Shown piece by piece: positions 42,701 through 56,007 of a DNA stretch of 64,000 nucleotides (position 1 is the first letter of the stretch; each line of letters starts with the position of its first letter). The notes below the pieces were generated by a model. It worked only from the letters and a program-made list of their open reading frames with translations. It was not told where the DNA came from and ran no database searches. The DNA is from Hymenolepis diminuta (Eukaryota; Platyhelminthes; Cestoda; Cyclophyllidea; Hymenolepididae). Position numbers and translations under genes: made by a program. The DNA is taken from the NCBI GenBank assembly GCA_900708905.1, contig CAADRB010000017.1, forward strand, positions 2,012,251-2,076,250, in the 5' to 3' direction.

Positions 42701-45700
42701 CTAAACATTTTAAATTAGCATAGCTCCGTAGTTTGTAAGCCATTAAAATGGTAATGATTATTGCTCTTGGCGACACAAAGAAAATATTTACGTGATTTAA
42801 TCATAAAAAAGTGACTGGATAAGGGGTAGAGCAAGCGAGACCTACGAGCTATAAGACGGGAGGAGATGCTTATTGGAACTAGGTAATGATGTAAGAACAT
42901 CTAGACTTTTGTTTTATTTAATTTCCAGAACACTGAGTTGACTATATTCTCAAAAGAAGAAGAGTTCATTTTATTATGTCATAATATGTAATCTTCATCA
43001 TTTGTCTACAGATTCATAAGTGAATTTCGGTATTCAGAGTTCACTGACAAGTTGACTTAATTAAGTGATTGGACATGCCACGTCAACTTATCTATTTCGT
43101 TTTACAGCACAGTAGAGGTAAATGAAATAAGTAAAATTTTTACTTAACATAGCCCAGTAAGTATTATTTATATCGATACCTGCTTTAACACGTGTCCTAT
43201 GATTTCCCCTCGAAGAGCTAAAGATCAAAGGTTATCGTTTACTGCCTTAAAAGTACAATTTTCTCGGATCTTATTTCTTCCTTTTACTGGGAAATTTAGG
43301 AGGCATGTTCATTAGAGCCCCGAGAAATTTTTCCGGGAAATTTATAATATTACGTAACATCTATTTCTACAAACCGTACCATTAGTATTTCATTATTTTG
43401 TGCAAGCCAACTTACTATGGATAAAATATTGAATATGATTTCAAAGGGATGTTGTCTACTAAAATATGCCAAAATTTAATTACGATTTCGATGTTTATAG
43501 TGCTCTTATATGAGTCATTTGAGTTTGGGAATGCAATAGGGTCCCATGAGACCAAACCATAGATTTTACTCGCTTGAACAAAATGAAAATATATATTGTC
43601 CTCAAATGCATAAATTATGCCTGATTGACTTAACTGAAAGTAGGAAATTTAACTTACGTATGCCAATTCTGAATTAATAACAGTTTCGATCGGAATTTTA
43701 TCTATTAATTGAGGAGAGTAAACGATGTTTAAATTAGCCTCTTACAAATGTGAAATTTACAGCGCAATGTCTAGACAATGGTCTGGCCTTGGTGGCTGAA
43801 CCGTTCATTTTTATTATCATAAAAATATCCCTCTTCTTTTGAGAAACGCCGGTTCTGATTGAAGTAGAATCAGTATTACCATTTCAGACATTGCGTTTAG
43901 AGGAGGCTTCATTGGGCTTATTACGGGAAGGTTTAGTTTAAATTATTAAAAAGGCACGCTGTGCTTTGAGGTCTCCATTATTTGATAATATTATAGCAGA
44001 CGATAAGAGTAGTAACTAATGAGCAGTTGGTGACGGACGAATAATTTTTAAGTTTTGTTGCGGAATTGGTATCAGTAGATGTAGAGAAAAGCAGGAGGTA
44101 GCTGAAGAATCAGACTCTAGGAAGAGCATTAAGTTGATGTGCAATGAAGATCGGAAGGTCAGAGACGAATTTGAGAAAATTATGCTTGGGTATTTATGGT
44201 TATAGACTTAGGAAAGATAGTTGAAATACTTAAAATAAAATAAAAATTGCACCGGAAGTTTAGGAACAAACGCACGGTGATAATGGCTTAAAAAGAGACA
44301 GTCCTTTTCCTGAGAGTTGTAGACCCATTGATGAATCAATGACAATGCTATCTTTCCGATCTAAAAGATATAAACTCAGACAATCTAGAAATGGCTAATC
44401 ACGTAATATTAATGAAAATTTAATTCCAAATAAATTATCATTTTAAGGCTATCATGTATATGTATATACAACATTAACATGCCTCGATATATATTCATCA
44501 ATAATTTAGAATTTTATTCTTATATTTAATTATGATTCCGATGAAAACCAATGAACCTTTTAATAAAAATTCGAAGTCTGCCACAATTCGAAAGCTCTTA
44601 AAATGGATCAATAACTTCGTTAAATTATGCTATTAAAAAAGCATACTGGTGCATCAGTAATTACAGAGAAGATAGAAGTGTTTTTGCATTATCGAAGAGC
44701 TCAATGTTTCACAAACATAGTGAATACCAACAGCTTCAAATACTCCATTTCTGGAAGCTTTAATTCTTAAAAGGCCAGAATATTATCCTCAATTTTGACA
44801 TATTTTGGGATGTTAGTCTAAGAATCATTTAGTGATGCATATTTTATTTTAAATGGTTGTAAATTACTAATCATTAACTAAAAGGAAGAGGAATCAGTGG
44901 ATAGGTGAGTAATATCAAGTTCTTCCCAACATTGTGAATCACAAATATCATGACTGGACCAACCGCCATTCATCGAATGGTCCCTTGTCTGGCCAATCAA
45001 ATTCGGTCACAATGGATATGAAAGTTGATTACTACTAATTGTTTTTCTTTCAAATAATTTCATGCGTATTTTACAACTTATTACTGGTCACTTCATACTT
45101 GTTATAATATACCCACTCCATTAAGTCGAGTACATTCTACTTGTATAGTCTTTGACTCGACGTTGGTGATCGGTCATCTTTGGTTTAGTGAAGACGTTCT
45201 AGCATTATATTCCTATTATGCTATCATCCTTTCAATCACAAGGCGATTAATCCATAAAGGTTATTTTGTACTGGTATAAAACCCACCCACTTAAATGACC
45301 CTGACTTCATTTTACTGCCTTAGAGTCACTTTGAGCAATATTTTATAGGAGAAGAATATGCATTTCACTAGAATGAATTTGTCATGCAAAATTGACGATT
45401 TTTCGATTGCTGTCTATCGTCCATAAATCACTTAAGTACACATTATGACCAAATTTTTATTGTTGTTATCGTCAATTGTCATGACATAAATTCTCAATTC
45501 TCAAAATTATGAGAATGATGACGTCAGCAATTTTTATCTACTAGTGACATTTCAGTAGAATTATTTACCTTTCAGTAAATCTACAAGACTGTTTTTTCGT
45601 ATCCATTTAATTTAACTATATTTCGCCTATTAGACCGACTTTTTAAAAGTAATGGCACATTGCTTAATACAATATCTATCTAGAACTTTCAGACCAAAAT

Positions 45701-46182
45701 GATTGCTCTTACAGTATGCATAGAGTATTTATTTAAAATAATATCCAATCCACTTCAACAGTGCAGTAATTGTGTCTCAAGTTTACCAGACTCCATGGAT
45801 TGTTTCTTTTTAAATTTGCATTCACGCGTATATTGGATATTGGTACTCCCAGGTGATCGAAAGAAGACTTCCTATAAAGGTCTCCAAAAGTTTTAATTAT
45901 CAGAAGCGTGTCAAGTTATTACTCTACGGGGAAATTCAGAATTTAGTTGTTCAAGTGGAAGGTTATTGATGAAATATTACGAAAGTACGCAGATCGATGC
46001 AAAATGCTTAACCGCTATTCTACATCTACTGTTAATTCAGAACCTATGAGCAGGGGAAAATCTGATGCATTCTACCTGCAAGACATTTTGTTAATCTAAC
46101 AAAAGTCTGTTATATTAAAGATAGTTAAAGATCAGCTCGCTACTGGGCTTATGAAATTTTATGATCAGACTACATGCAAGAT
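42701..46182. other. Non-coding stretch
   Basis: No gene seen. A tctggccttggtggctgaac block at about 43,783 resembles tctggccgtcgtggctaaaa near 37,242 and may be another old repeat. Confidence 0.5.
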
Positions 46183-46270
46183 GTTGTGGCAGCGTATGCC
46201 CGCATATTGATAGCACTGAGAGGTAACTTCGAGACCACCCGCGGGATGTGAATTATTCATCTCTAGTTAT
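46183..46270 (+). repeat. tRNA-derived SINE-like repeat, copy C (best promoter boxes)
   Basis: GTGGCAGCGTATGC resembles an internal A box and GGTAACTTCGAGACC a B box, about 35 bp apart. This is the layout of an RNA polymerase III promoter. The downstream ttattcatctctag resembles copy D. No intact tRNA cloverleaf can be drawn. Confidence 0.5.
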
Positions 46271-48668
46271 AGCAAAGGCTTTGTGATCCAGTGACGTCCT
46301 ATCTAAAATACCCTCTATTACGTGGAAAATGTTGCCATTGTATTACTTCGATTATGTTAAAGAATTTTTTAATGAAGGGTTTAACTAACGGTGAGCTGAC
46401 TGCGATGTAAAAATTTGAAAAATTCGATGATGTACAGTATTAAAAGGAACTCATATATAAACCAAGCAATGGGCGAGTAAATACATTTCATAAATGGGTA
46501 TAGCGCGCTCTCTAACCAAAATGTCGAAATCGAAACACAGTAAGATGTGTCGCAATTAGCAAACAAATGTGGTATGTACTTCTTAGAGTCTTTTATTTTG
46601 ACCCAGTTTATCTTGACTGTACTCTGCCTCATACGATTAACGCCGATCATACTATTATGGTGGTTATTTAACGGGATGTGGTTTGCTTCCAAGCAAGCCC
46701 AAACTAGGTGGGAATATTCGGTGACGTCTCTGTCTGAGCCTGACGAATTGATTAATGTGCACATAGGAAATCGCGTTTTTTAAATTTTCTTCGGAGAAGT
46801 TATTTATCGATAATCGCAAAAAGTTTCTTCATATTATAGCCACCAATAATACCTAAATTTATGCTCACTCATGAACATATGTTTCCGAATTTGTGTCAAT
46901 AAACGCTACTGTTAACATTTTAGTAGACATGCAACGATAGTGGGGTTTTTTATTCTTTAATTTGGCTTTATTTGAAAAGGATGTTATCGGTATACTTTCA
47001 CCAAATGAATTCATACCTAAGTGAATGTCGAATATTAGCGCTAAATAAATATCTGCCAGTCTCATCGACCTGCCATTTACCGTAGAACTTTACAAGTGAA
47101 TCGAGGTGGTATGATCAACCACTCAATTAAATCAATCGAACAAAATGTAACAAAGATCTTGAACATAGTCTCACCGATGAAAGTTGGAGTCAAATCCCTA
47201 TAATTTGAGCATTAATTAATAACATAATGAACTACATGTCCTCTGAGAATACGGACAACTCAATGCTTTAAGGAGTTAGCTAATGTATGAATCTTGATAT
47301 TCTAACTTCAGTGTCTCCTTCTTCGTAACTGTCTTTCACGTTTCACACCTTATTGGAATAGTCTACTGTTCCACTTCCTTAGGTAATTTTTCACTTTTTA
47401 AACTTGCTTATCAAAGGAAATAGTAGTAAAACCTACTAATTAATAGTTGGCAAGCTAAAGTTTATGAAATTTAATATAGATTGGAAAAACCAATTGATAG
47501 AACACTGAATTTATACCAACAATTTCTTAGTTGCACTCATCAATTGAGTAGAAGTTATTTCGATACCAAATTATTGTTTCGAATTTTTAAATCCTCTGGA
47601 AAAAAATTATAATTTTGCACTAGTATTTATGTATAATTTTGCATGCTATTTGAAAAATTACACCTTGTCACGAACTTTTCCATCTGTAAGAAAATCAATG
47701 AAGTCATGTTATAGGTGGATTAAGGTCATTTAATTTACCTTCCTAATAGAAAAGCATTAATAGGTCCTTTATCTGCCAATAATATGGTTATCGAATTTTT
47801 AAATTATATTAGATCAATATAAAAATCAATTATACGGCTTTGGAAGGCAAATAGGAAAAAAATTCATATAGACATACTAATTTACTGATCAACTGGAGCT
47901 AACGAGTAAACGGACATCATGAAATATGCTTTAGGACCTAGACTGAATTTGGCCCCCTAAAATAGTCCTAGAGAACACAAAAGTGCAAATCGTTAGTTAT
48001 TTAGGATAAAATTATGCTATTATTTTTCTTGCAATTCGTCTTAATGATAATTTAATAGTCACTGACCAATAAAAACTGTGAGTTAACAACATTGGTTCTG
48101 TATAAATCTTCTGAGTTCCTTCTTAAACTCTCGACATGGCATCTCATCTCGTTTAACCCTTTTAAAATTAGTTGTATTTGTTTAACATGTCCACCTAAAA
48201 GTCCTTCATTATCCGCTTGTAAATGATACTTCACATTTGGTTTTGCAGAATAAAAACAAAGTGGACATTAATCATCAGATGTGTGCTAAGGAGATCGTCA
48301 TCGGTATCCATACTGAAATTGCAAACAGACCTGTCATGCTCAAAACTAATTCCAGATGACTAAAAACAGAACATTCATGTTTCACGATACGAGGCTGCGA
48401 AGTAGATTACACGGAGAGGAAATAGATAATTAATCCTTGGATGGACAATGTTGGCATTAATATACGATTAGAAAAACTCTACATCATTTGTCCTCTAAAA
48501 TCATCAGGTTAGCTGCTTTTTTATGTAAAGTCCAATGAGGCTCTTCTCATCTAATGGTTATCTTTCACATCATACGGAAAATATGGACGAATTAATGTGA
48601 TGCACTTCTGTAGCCATCTATTTTAAAATCTTTATGTCCGTTCGCTAACAAAGATAGCATTCGATATT
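46271..48668. other. Non-coding stretch
   Basis: Opposed open frames at 46,381-46,764 (minus) and 46,547-46,783 (plus) overlap. Neither has a recognisable domain. Nothing else seen before the DD37D element. Confidence 0.5.
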
Positions 48669-49978
48669 CAAGGTGCGTAAGGTATCTTAGCGCTATTATA
48701 CTTTTGTGATTTAAATTGACCTGATAATAATTAATGTATTTTTGTATCAGAAGATCTTGTGTCAGACACTACTACAGCTAATGAAATGAAAGGACACGCT
48801 GTCATAGTGCCTATAAAAGCGAAACACAGCAGTTCAGAAATTTTCAAGACTTGTAAAAGACGCCAGATCTTTTGATCGCAAAAAGGAGCTGGATAAATGA
48901 AAACAATGGAAATGAAGTGATCGTCACGAGGAAAAGAAAAGAGCATTGTCAACGCTCTGCTGACTCATTTACTTGGAACACCTGAGTTTGTCAGGAGCAT
49001 GGATGGCATGATCGATGAGAATCATGGGAAATCAATGCTCGACATCTTGCCAAACATCTTCAAGTGTTTGAAGAAACAACAATTTACACGGAATTTTGTT
49101 CATCAAAACCTCGGACACAAATCGTGCGTCCCTAGGCAAGGTCAGTTTATGTGGACAAAAACAACTTAAGAGAAGCATTTAACGAATGCAAAACCACTCT
49201 TAAGCAAATTGAAGTACTCAGAAGAGCGGGGATGTCTTTGGTTTTATCCCCACGAAAATAACCTCCCGCAAGATGGAAAGTCAATCCAAGAAATGATAGG
49301 TGGCTATGCGCAGGGAACCCAAGTGAAATTCTAACTGTTATGGGCACGAAGTTTTTAGCAACAGTGATGATTTGTCGTGTTGTTAGCGGTGAGGGAGGGG
49401 CATATCATGACTCCTCAATTTCTCTACGGGGACTCAGAGCCACTGCAGATGTCCATATCGAGATTCTTCAAACCATCGTTGTTAAGCCTTGCATGGACAG
49501 CGTAGCCTATGAGGGAAGACCCTAGATCTTCCAACAAGATTTGGCTTCAGCCCATAAAACTCTCAGGATTGGATAGCCGAAAATTTTCATCATCATGACA
49601 CACCAAACTTATGGCCGCCCCTTAACTACTCACCGGACCCTAACTCTTCGCATTATTACGTGTAGGGGGAGGGGGTAAGAGGTTGTTGAAAAGGAAGCTA
49701 ATAAATATCCCCATACCACCAAATTCTCCCTGATGGAAGTAATAACCTGAGCAATGGAGAACACCAATAAAAGTCATTTCCTCAAAGCTTGCATCCGCTT
49801 TCGGACCCGAATTGAGTGAGTGAAGGAAACCGAAGAAGAGCATATGGAAAAATCTAGGTCAATAGGGAATATATTTATTTGATTTGTTATAAGAAATTGT
49901 AAGTTTCAAACATTAACAGTCTCATTTTCTGTGTTTTTAGCAGTGTGTACGGTGTCCTCAAGTGCCTCACACACCCTG
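48669..49978 (+). mobile_element. Nearly full-length decayed Tc1/mariner element, DD37D type (copy 2)
   Basis: About 1310 bp. The left end reads CAAGGTGCGTAAGGTATCTT. The right end, read inwards, is CAGGGTGTGTGAGGCACTTG and is followed outside by TA (49979-49980). The left flank is TT, probably a mutated TA. The plus strand carries transposase remnants. The first part of the element is clearly related to the copy at 3609-4125. Confidence 0.85.
48900..49680 (+). pseudogene. Decayed DD37D-type Tc1/mariner transposase
   Basis: Remnants in several plus-strand frames: an N-terminal helical region around 48930-49080, then TKFLATVMICRVVSGEGG from 49346, KPCMDSVAYEGRP near 49489-49525, and after a stop IFQQDLASAHKTLR (catalytic Asp). 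The distal catalytic block, normally PDLNPLDYYVW in relatives, survives only as frameshifted pieces, with SPDPN and HYYV near 49630-49660. In intact relatives the last two Asp are 37 residues apart. Several stops and frameshifts make it inactive. Confidence 0.8.
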
Positions 49979-49980
49979 TA

Positions 49981-52900
49981 CTATTCGGACAAACGGTTGC
50001 ATAGCTGCAGTAGGGGTTATATAGGTTTGAGAACGAGCAAAGAGATTTTAATCATGGAATTCGAAATAATTATTTCTTTCCTTCTTATCCTGAAGAATAT
50101 ATGCTACTACTTTTGCAAACAATTTTTTCGAAGAGACTCAAGGTGAATCCGATTTCAACCTTCAGGTCGGTATTCTGAAATGTATTCCTTCAACCATTCG
50201 AACCAGAAATTGATCGATTTTTATGCACCTCCTTCAGTTGTGGTAGATGTTCAATGGTATGCCAAATAGAATTCTTTGTATGGTTCATCATTCAAATTAG
50301 TTATTTGTCCAAAATTATGGGCTGAATAGTCAGGAATAATTTCGGCCTTTGATACCCTAGGTATCTTAATTCAAAGTGGCATTGTCAGATGAAATTGACA
50401 AACAGTCCGCCCCTGAATTCGGAAACAAGTAAAATAATCCAAGGGGGAGGGGTGGAGGGGAGAAGGGAAATTGAGAGTACTAAAATGTTTTACCTCAGCC
50501 AACATTCGCGTTCCATTTTAGCCCAACTTATCAGCTGTTTTGCTGCTTCGTCGTCCAATTTCGCCGTTCAAACTTCAGGACTTGTTCCTGAATTAGCTTA
50601 TGTTCATGATGCCTCGAGCTTATTAAGAAGATTATCAGTCTGGTTCATTGAACATAGCTTTTCAGTGCATTATTTTTCACGAATAATCAAGAAAAACTTA
50701 AATTGGAAGAGATTTAGAGTAAAAAACTTAGTATTTATATTTCTGCTGGCATTTTAGGTAGCGATCCATAACTCATACATTGACATGACCCAATCGTGCC
50801 GCAAACCATATTCAAAAGTCAATAAATTTGCTCTGAAAGGACAACAGACAGAAGTCACGTGAGGTCACAAGTGAGGTCAGTGGTCAGTCGAAATATGTTT
50901 CCATGGTTAAACATATATTTATTCTAAATGTTGGCAAATTGCGTGTAAATTGTGTTAACTACAGTCATTACATCACTCTTAGATAACATTATTCTAAAAT
51001 ATTCATGCCACCTGCCAAATATTTTGGCAGATACAACTACTCAGAGCAACAGACTAGACATTGCACATTTTTCCTCCAGAATAATCCAAGTTGACATCGT
51101 GAATGGACGCTACATGTTCTAATTTTACAACATGCGAATATTAGAATTCATGCTCTGTTTTCTGAATGAGCACTTTATCGCAACGACAAAGTTTTATTGA
51201 CCGGTTGGACGTTTGGTCAGTTGCTTCACATTTAACGCAATAAAGCTAAATTTACTCAAGGCGAAAAAGTTCTCTAATATTTCGGTCCTAAAAAATAACC
51301 TTACAATATTCTTGAAATCTAAGATGCTTACTAAAGATTTTAAGGCAATTTCTCAAATATACTGATCATATGTAAACCAAACCGCCGTACAGTATTTCCA
51401 CATTATTAGTGAAATTACAACTCTAATAGTCTCTTTTAGTCAATTGCAACATTAATAAGTCCTTCATTTGGGTCAACCAGTGCATTAATATACTTCTATT
51501 TTTCTTTCTCCATAAGAAAATAGTTTAATAGGAAATATATTTTCCCTTTGGACGCATTATATATGAAAGCCTAGCCTAGAAACTAGTCATAATCAGTTGA
51601 CTATTGATAGTATTTATCAACACCATGCTATCATCCTATGACATTATTTAGCTTACGACCTCGTTGACCTCTAAATCAATAATGTCATATTCGTATTTAT
51701 GCCGACATTTTCTGATACCATTATATACATATACCACCCTTTTAACCTGACTCATTTCAATTTAATACCATACATTAAAAAACAGGTAAATTTTTTCTAT
51801 AAAGGGTAACTTTCAAACGTCATTTAAATTCAAAAGGCCAAAGAAAATGCCATTCGAAATGCACTCCTTTTAGAGTTATTCTCCGTTTAATAGCAATTAC
51901 AGTGGAAGGCTTTTTAATGGAATCTGAAAATGATGTTATCTATATTCGTGACACCAATCGTTCTTGAAGATTCTTGCTGTTCGCTACATTTTAATGAAAT
52001 ATTTGTTAAATGAGGCAATTCCTTAACTTAAAAGCCTGAGTACTGGACACTTTTTTCGCCAAAATGTCCAAACCCGATATTAAAAATTCATATTTTTTAT
52101 TGTGAAAATTTTTGAAATTATATTTTCTATTCATGAAACACTTTTAACCACATGATTGTTTATTGCATAAAGAAATTATGCCAATAGGGAAACAATTCAT
52201 GGCGCAAAGGAATTCTCTCATGTGATCGGTCTATCATGGCTACAGCAACCAACGAAATTGATTTCAATTCCTCAACTGTGATTCCCCTGATCGAAGAAAT
52301 TCGTATATGATCAGTGAAATTTAACACTGTCCACTTTCAGTGAATATTCACAGGGAAGAAAGCAGAGATGACTGTTCCGCAAACATAATGATCGGCTACA
52401 ACGTCAGGTGCTCATTTTCTGGATGTCTCAATCTTACGAAAAGCTGGAGTGTCTAATAAGATATATAGGGGGATATCATCCATGAAAAGTTAGTCTATCT
52501 TAGAAGGATTTTTGAGACGACGCTTAGTGCATATATAAATTAATACTTGACAAATTGACAGCAACTAAAAGTTACCGCCTCTATACCTCAAACTAAGATA
52601 ATCAGTGAAAAAGTGGAAATCCTAAATTCAATGCTTAAAGTTCCACATTATTTCTTCAATATTAATATCTGAAGCTGCGCATCCGCTCAATCAGTTAAAC
52701 TAATATAATGATTTATGAACCACTTTCAATAAGAAATTAATCCTTCGTCTGGAAAATATAGCTAAGGAAAACAACATTGATTGATTATCATTGCGGATAT
52801 TCCAACGTATTAAGCATCCCATCAAAAATCCATACCCTAACCTGGTACGTTATAATGGTCTGTGACATGTTGAAATTTCTCGAGCTGCGGTTCGTTTTGA

Positions 52901-55418
52901 TATGAAAACAAAGGGAACATTAATCACCAAGACTGGGCATAGACTTCCTGTCTCTGTCTGTAGTATTTGAGGTAAAAAAATAACGCAAGCACTTCAGCCA
53001 TGCTCAAAACAAAATTTCAGACAAATTAGTGAATGAGGCATCTCGAACTGACCATCTGTCCTCCGGTTATTCATTTTGCCTGTGTCTTTCAAGTTCAACT
53101 TTTGGTATCCACTTCAGTTTAAGTACACCCTACCGTAAACTTTTCAGTAGCAATATTTAGTTATTAAATTATTTATTATTTAATTACTACTGTTATAATT
53201 TAACATCGTTGTTTCTACTATCAATATTTTTATTAAATATTTCACTCTATCAATTTGGAGTATAGACCATTGCGTGTATGCACTTTATTCGTGAAAGTCC
53301 GATAGTTCAAATATATTATCGATTCACTCCCAGTGAGCGGAATGACCGGCCGCTCTGGTTAAGTTTATCTAATAGTGGGACATGCAGAATTTGAGTTTCT
53401 CACAAGAATGACCCAATAATACTAACCCCTAACCTAAGAAGAACGTTGGAAAACTCCTTCCTAAATGGCCTTGGTTTATCTCCCACGACTTTCGAAATGA
53501 ATTGCATTTATTAAGTAATGGATTGATTTTAATGCTACCGATTTATAAAAAAAAACAAACTTAAGTACAAACCGCGTTAATCGTATTGCAATCAAAATAT
53601 ATAATTTTTACGTGGCGGTTTTTAAACAAATTTTATAATGAAATACTCTTTTATCATGGAGGGTTCCCAAGAGTCATACTTCGAATATCATTTATAATTA
53701 TATCGGCATAAAAATTTTATGAACTAGGTGTTCAAAGAACGAATATGAAAGGGTCACAGGTCATAAATTATCGATCTCCTATGATCACTAGACATTTTAA
53801 TATCGCCTTTGTGAACTTAATTTATGACATAATGATATGCATGTAAATGAAATTTAAAAATTGCTTCTGATTACGACCATTTCCTCTCGAATATTCTTGC
53901 AATTCGTTTAATTTTCCGGTGATATATTCACCGACAAATACAATATTGAGATCTAATGGTCGAGATTTCGTACAAATACTGTGTTTAAGAAAACCTCATT
54001 ATTGCATATCGGTAAATATTTTTGTTTAAAAACACACTCGTATTCTTCAAGAAGCTTGCTTAAAATATGTGTAGGCTGAGTTTCCCAAATATGTATTGAT
54101 GAAATTGTCCAAGTTCTCGAAAATTTTAAACAAATTAGGCGACTTAAGATAAAAAAATTATACAGCAAAGTTGTTACAAAATGTAAATAGTATTGGCGAT
54201 TAATAATTTATTTGTCTCCATAGTCTTATTAGATTTTCATGCATGTACTTCGATGCATGGATATCATTTTAATCCCCTCACTTAAAAGACCTGCTCGTGT
54301 TTTTTGAATTTTGTGATATAAGCAGCATCAATATCGCCATGCTATTTTTTTCAAATAAAATAGATTTTTGTCTGGGAAATTTTGGGGTTCGTGGAGATGT
54401 GTTTATTTGTCTGCATCTAGGATAAAAATCATGAAAACCAGCATTGTAGGCATCAGATGACTTCTCAAGGCGTTTTGTTGTTTTCTTTGAGACTCGGCTT
54501 TAATAGTGAGACAGTTGTGGGTTGATGATTGCCGATCGGATATTTGACAGGTTTAAAAATGTTATCTTTTTAACGTCAAAAATAATTTCTACTGCTGCAG
54601 CTGCTGCTGATTTTCATTTTAATCTTTAATTTCTCACAAAATTTGACATGTATTTTGCAAAGGCTAGATAGGACCAAATGTATTTTGCTAAACTTGCCTA
54701 TGTTACAATAGTTTGAAAATAACTAAGCTTTCCCATGTAATGATTAGTGTTGTTTCTCGATGTTCACACGTAAAGTTTGGTCAGATAATCTAATCAGTTG
54801 AAACGTCTAATCCTTTACATAGATTTTAGAATATAATTGGCAAATGAGAGCCCACTTTTAGCTTGAATGCAGTCTTAATTTGTAATAACCTCGAATCTCA
54901 GTTTCTACCGACTTACAGCTTTACAACCTTACATATGAGAGTGACCCCATAACTCCATCTTTTATGCTTTGTCAATTCGGATCTGTACTCTCAGACGCTC
55001 TTGAACAGTTTTCTGAAATAAAAAAATGTTAGAAAATATAAAACTTTGTTCTTGAAAACTTCCAACTGATGCTATTTTGGCAATAATTACTTTCTAGATT
55101 GAACCCCAAACATTTTATTTTTTCGAAAGCCTCGAGGCATGTATGCAAAAATCACGATAGAAGTCATTTAGAAATTACGAATTTCAGGTCGAAATCTCCC
55201 TATTTTCCCTTATCATCACCTCAGCATACATAATAATAAAGATTATGCAACTCCCTCCCCAAAGCGATTTGCCGATGTGACATTTAACTCGAACATATCT
55301 TTATTCTAAAGACCATCATGAGTCGAAATATGTGTAGATCAACTAAATCTTAGTTCTGAAAGCTGTCGAAAGAGATATTGAATTAGTTTAAAAAATTTTC
55401 TAGCCTTCCACGAAAGAT
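49981..55418. other. Non-coding stretch
   Basis: Contains one 122-codon plus-strand frame (50,389-50,757) with no family similarity, and the CTG triplet run. No exon structure or element recognised. Confidence 0.5.
54592..54609. repeat. (CTG)n-like triplet repeat
   Basis: Six triplets, CTG with one CAG. No open reading frame of interest surrounds it. Confidence 0.8.
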
Positions 55419-55558
55419 TTTCTGGAGCCACTCTTATGAGAAATATGCATTCTACTATCTCTCCTGCTGACCGGAATTAACATCCACATCTCTAGATGTA
55501 CTAGGATGAGAATTAATCTAGTGGTCTCGAATTGACAGGGGTGCACACTAACCACCTG
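55419..55558 (-). repeat. tRNA-derived SINE-like repeat, copy D
   Basis: On the minus strand GGTGGTTAGTGTGCAC is followed by the B-box-like GTCAATTCGAGACCAC. The tail with GGTCAGCAGGAGAGATAGTAG and GGCTCCAG closely matches the tail of copy A. Confidence 0.55.
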
Positions 55559-55671
55559 ATGGAAATAAATCCATTTGTTTAAAGCTTGTATACAGCATAC
55601 GAATTGGGCAATAGGATGCATAACTTTGAAGTTATCGTATATTGAATAGAGAACACCTCAAAGCTTTATGA

Positions 55672-55980
55672 CTAACTTAACATTACTTTGGCATTCTTTT
55701 CAAACTTTGATTTAGTTCTGAAGATTGTATTCATGAAAATATTTTCTTTCATTTCCTTGAGTACATTTGAATTTAGCATAATGATTTGAAAGCACACATC
55801 TGGTAAACCAAAAATTAGGAAGGGTGGTTGCATGTTGGATACAGCAGGTGTACCATGAAGAAACTGACTACGCAGCCATTCGCTAATAGTTTTCATAGGC
55901 CACATATTATATTCACAAGAATTTCCTTCGTCACGTAATTCACAAAATAATTCTCCTTCAATCGATAGCAGAAGAAAGTC
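55672..55980 (-). other. Unrecognised coding-like stretch (possible exon or relic)
   Basis: An open minus-strand frame of about 100 codons has protein-like composition (for example CELRDEGNSCEYNMWPM and MQPPFLIFGLPDVC). It follows a possible acceptor acatgtgtag at about 55,974. There is no initiating ATG near its 5' end and no recognised domain. Neighbouring exons were not found. It lies just downstream (minus strand: upstream) of SINE copy D. Confidence 0.15.
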
Positions 55981-56007
55981 TACACATGTTTGAATAGATA
56001 AACACAC

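Noticed and set aside
46183..46270. Functional tRNA gene
   Set aside because: A- and B-box-like segments are present, but no cloverleaf pairs and the flanks are shared with other repeat copies.
46381..46783. Overlapping open frames on both strands (127 and 78 codons)
   Set aside because: No domain, no splice context, and antisense overlap suggests chance.
50389..50757. 122-codon plus-strand frame
   Set aside because: No domain recognised; includes a low-complexity gggggaggggtgg stretch; no exon neighbours.
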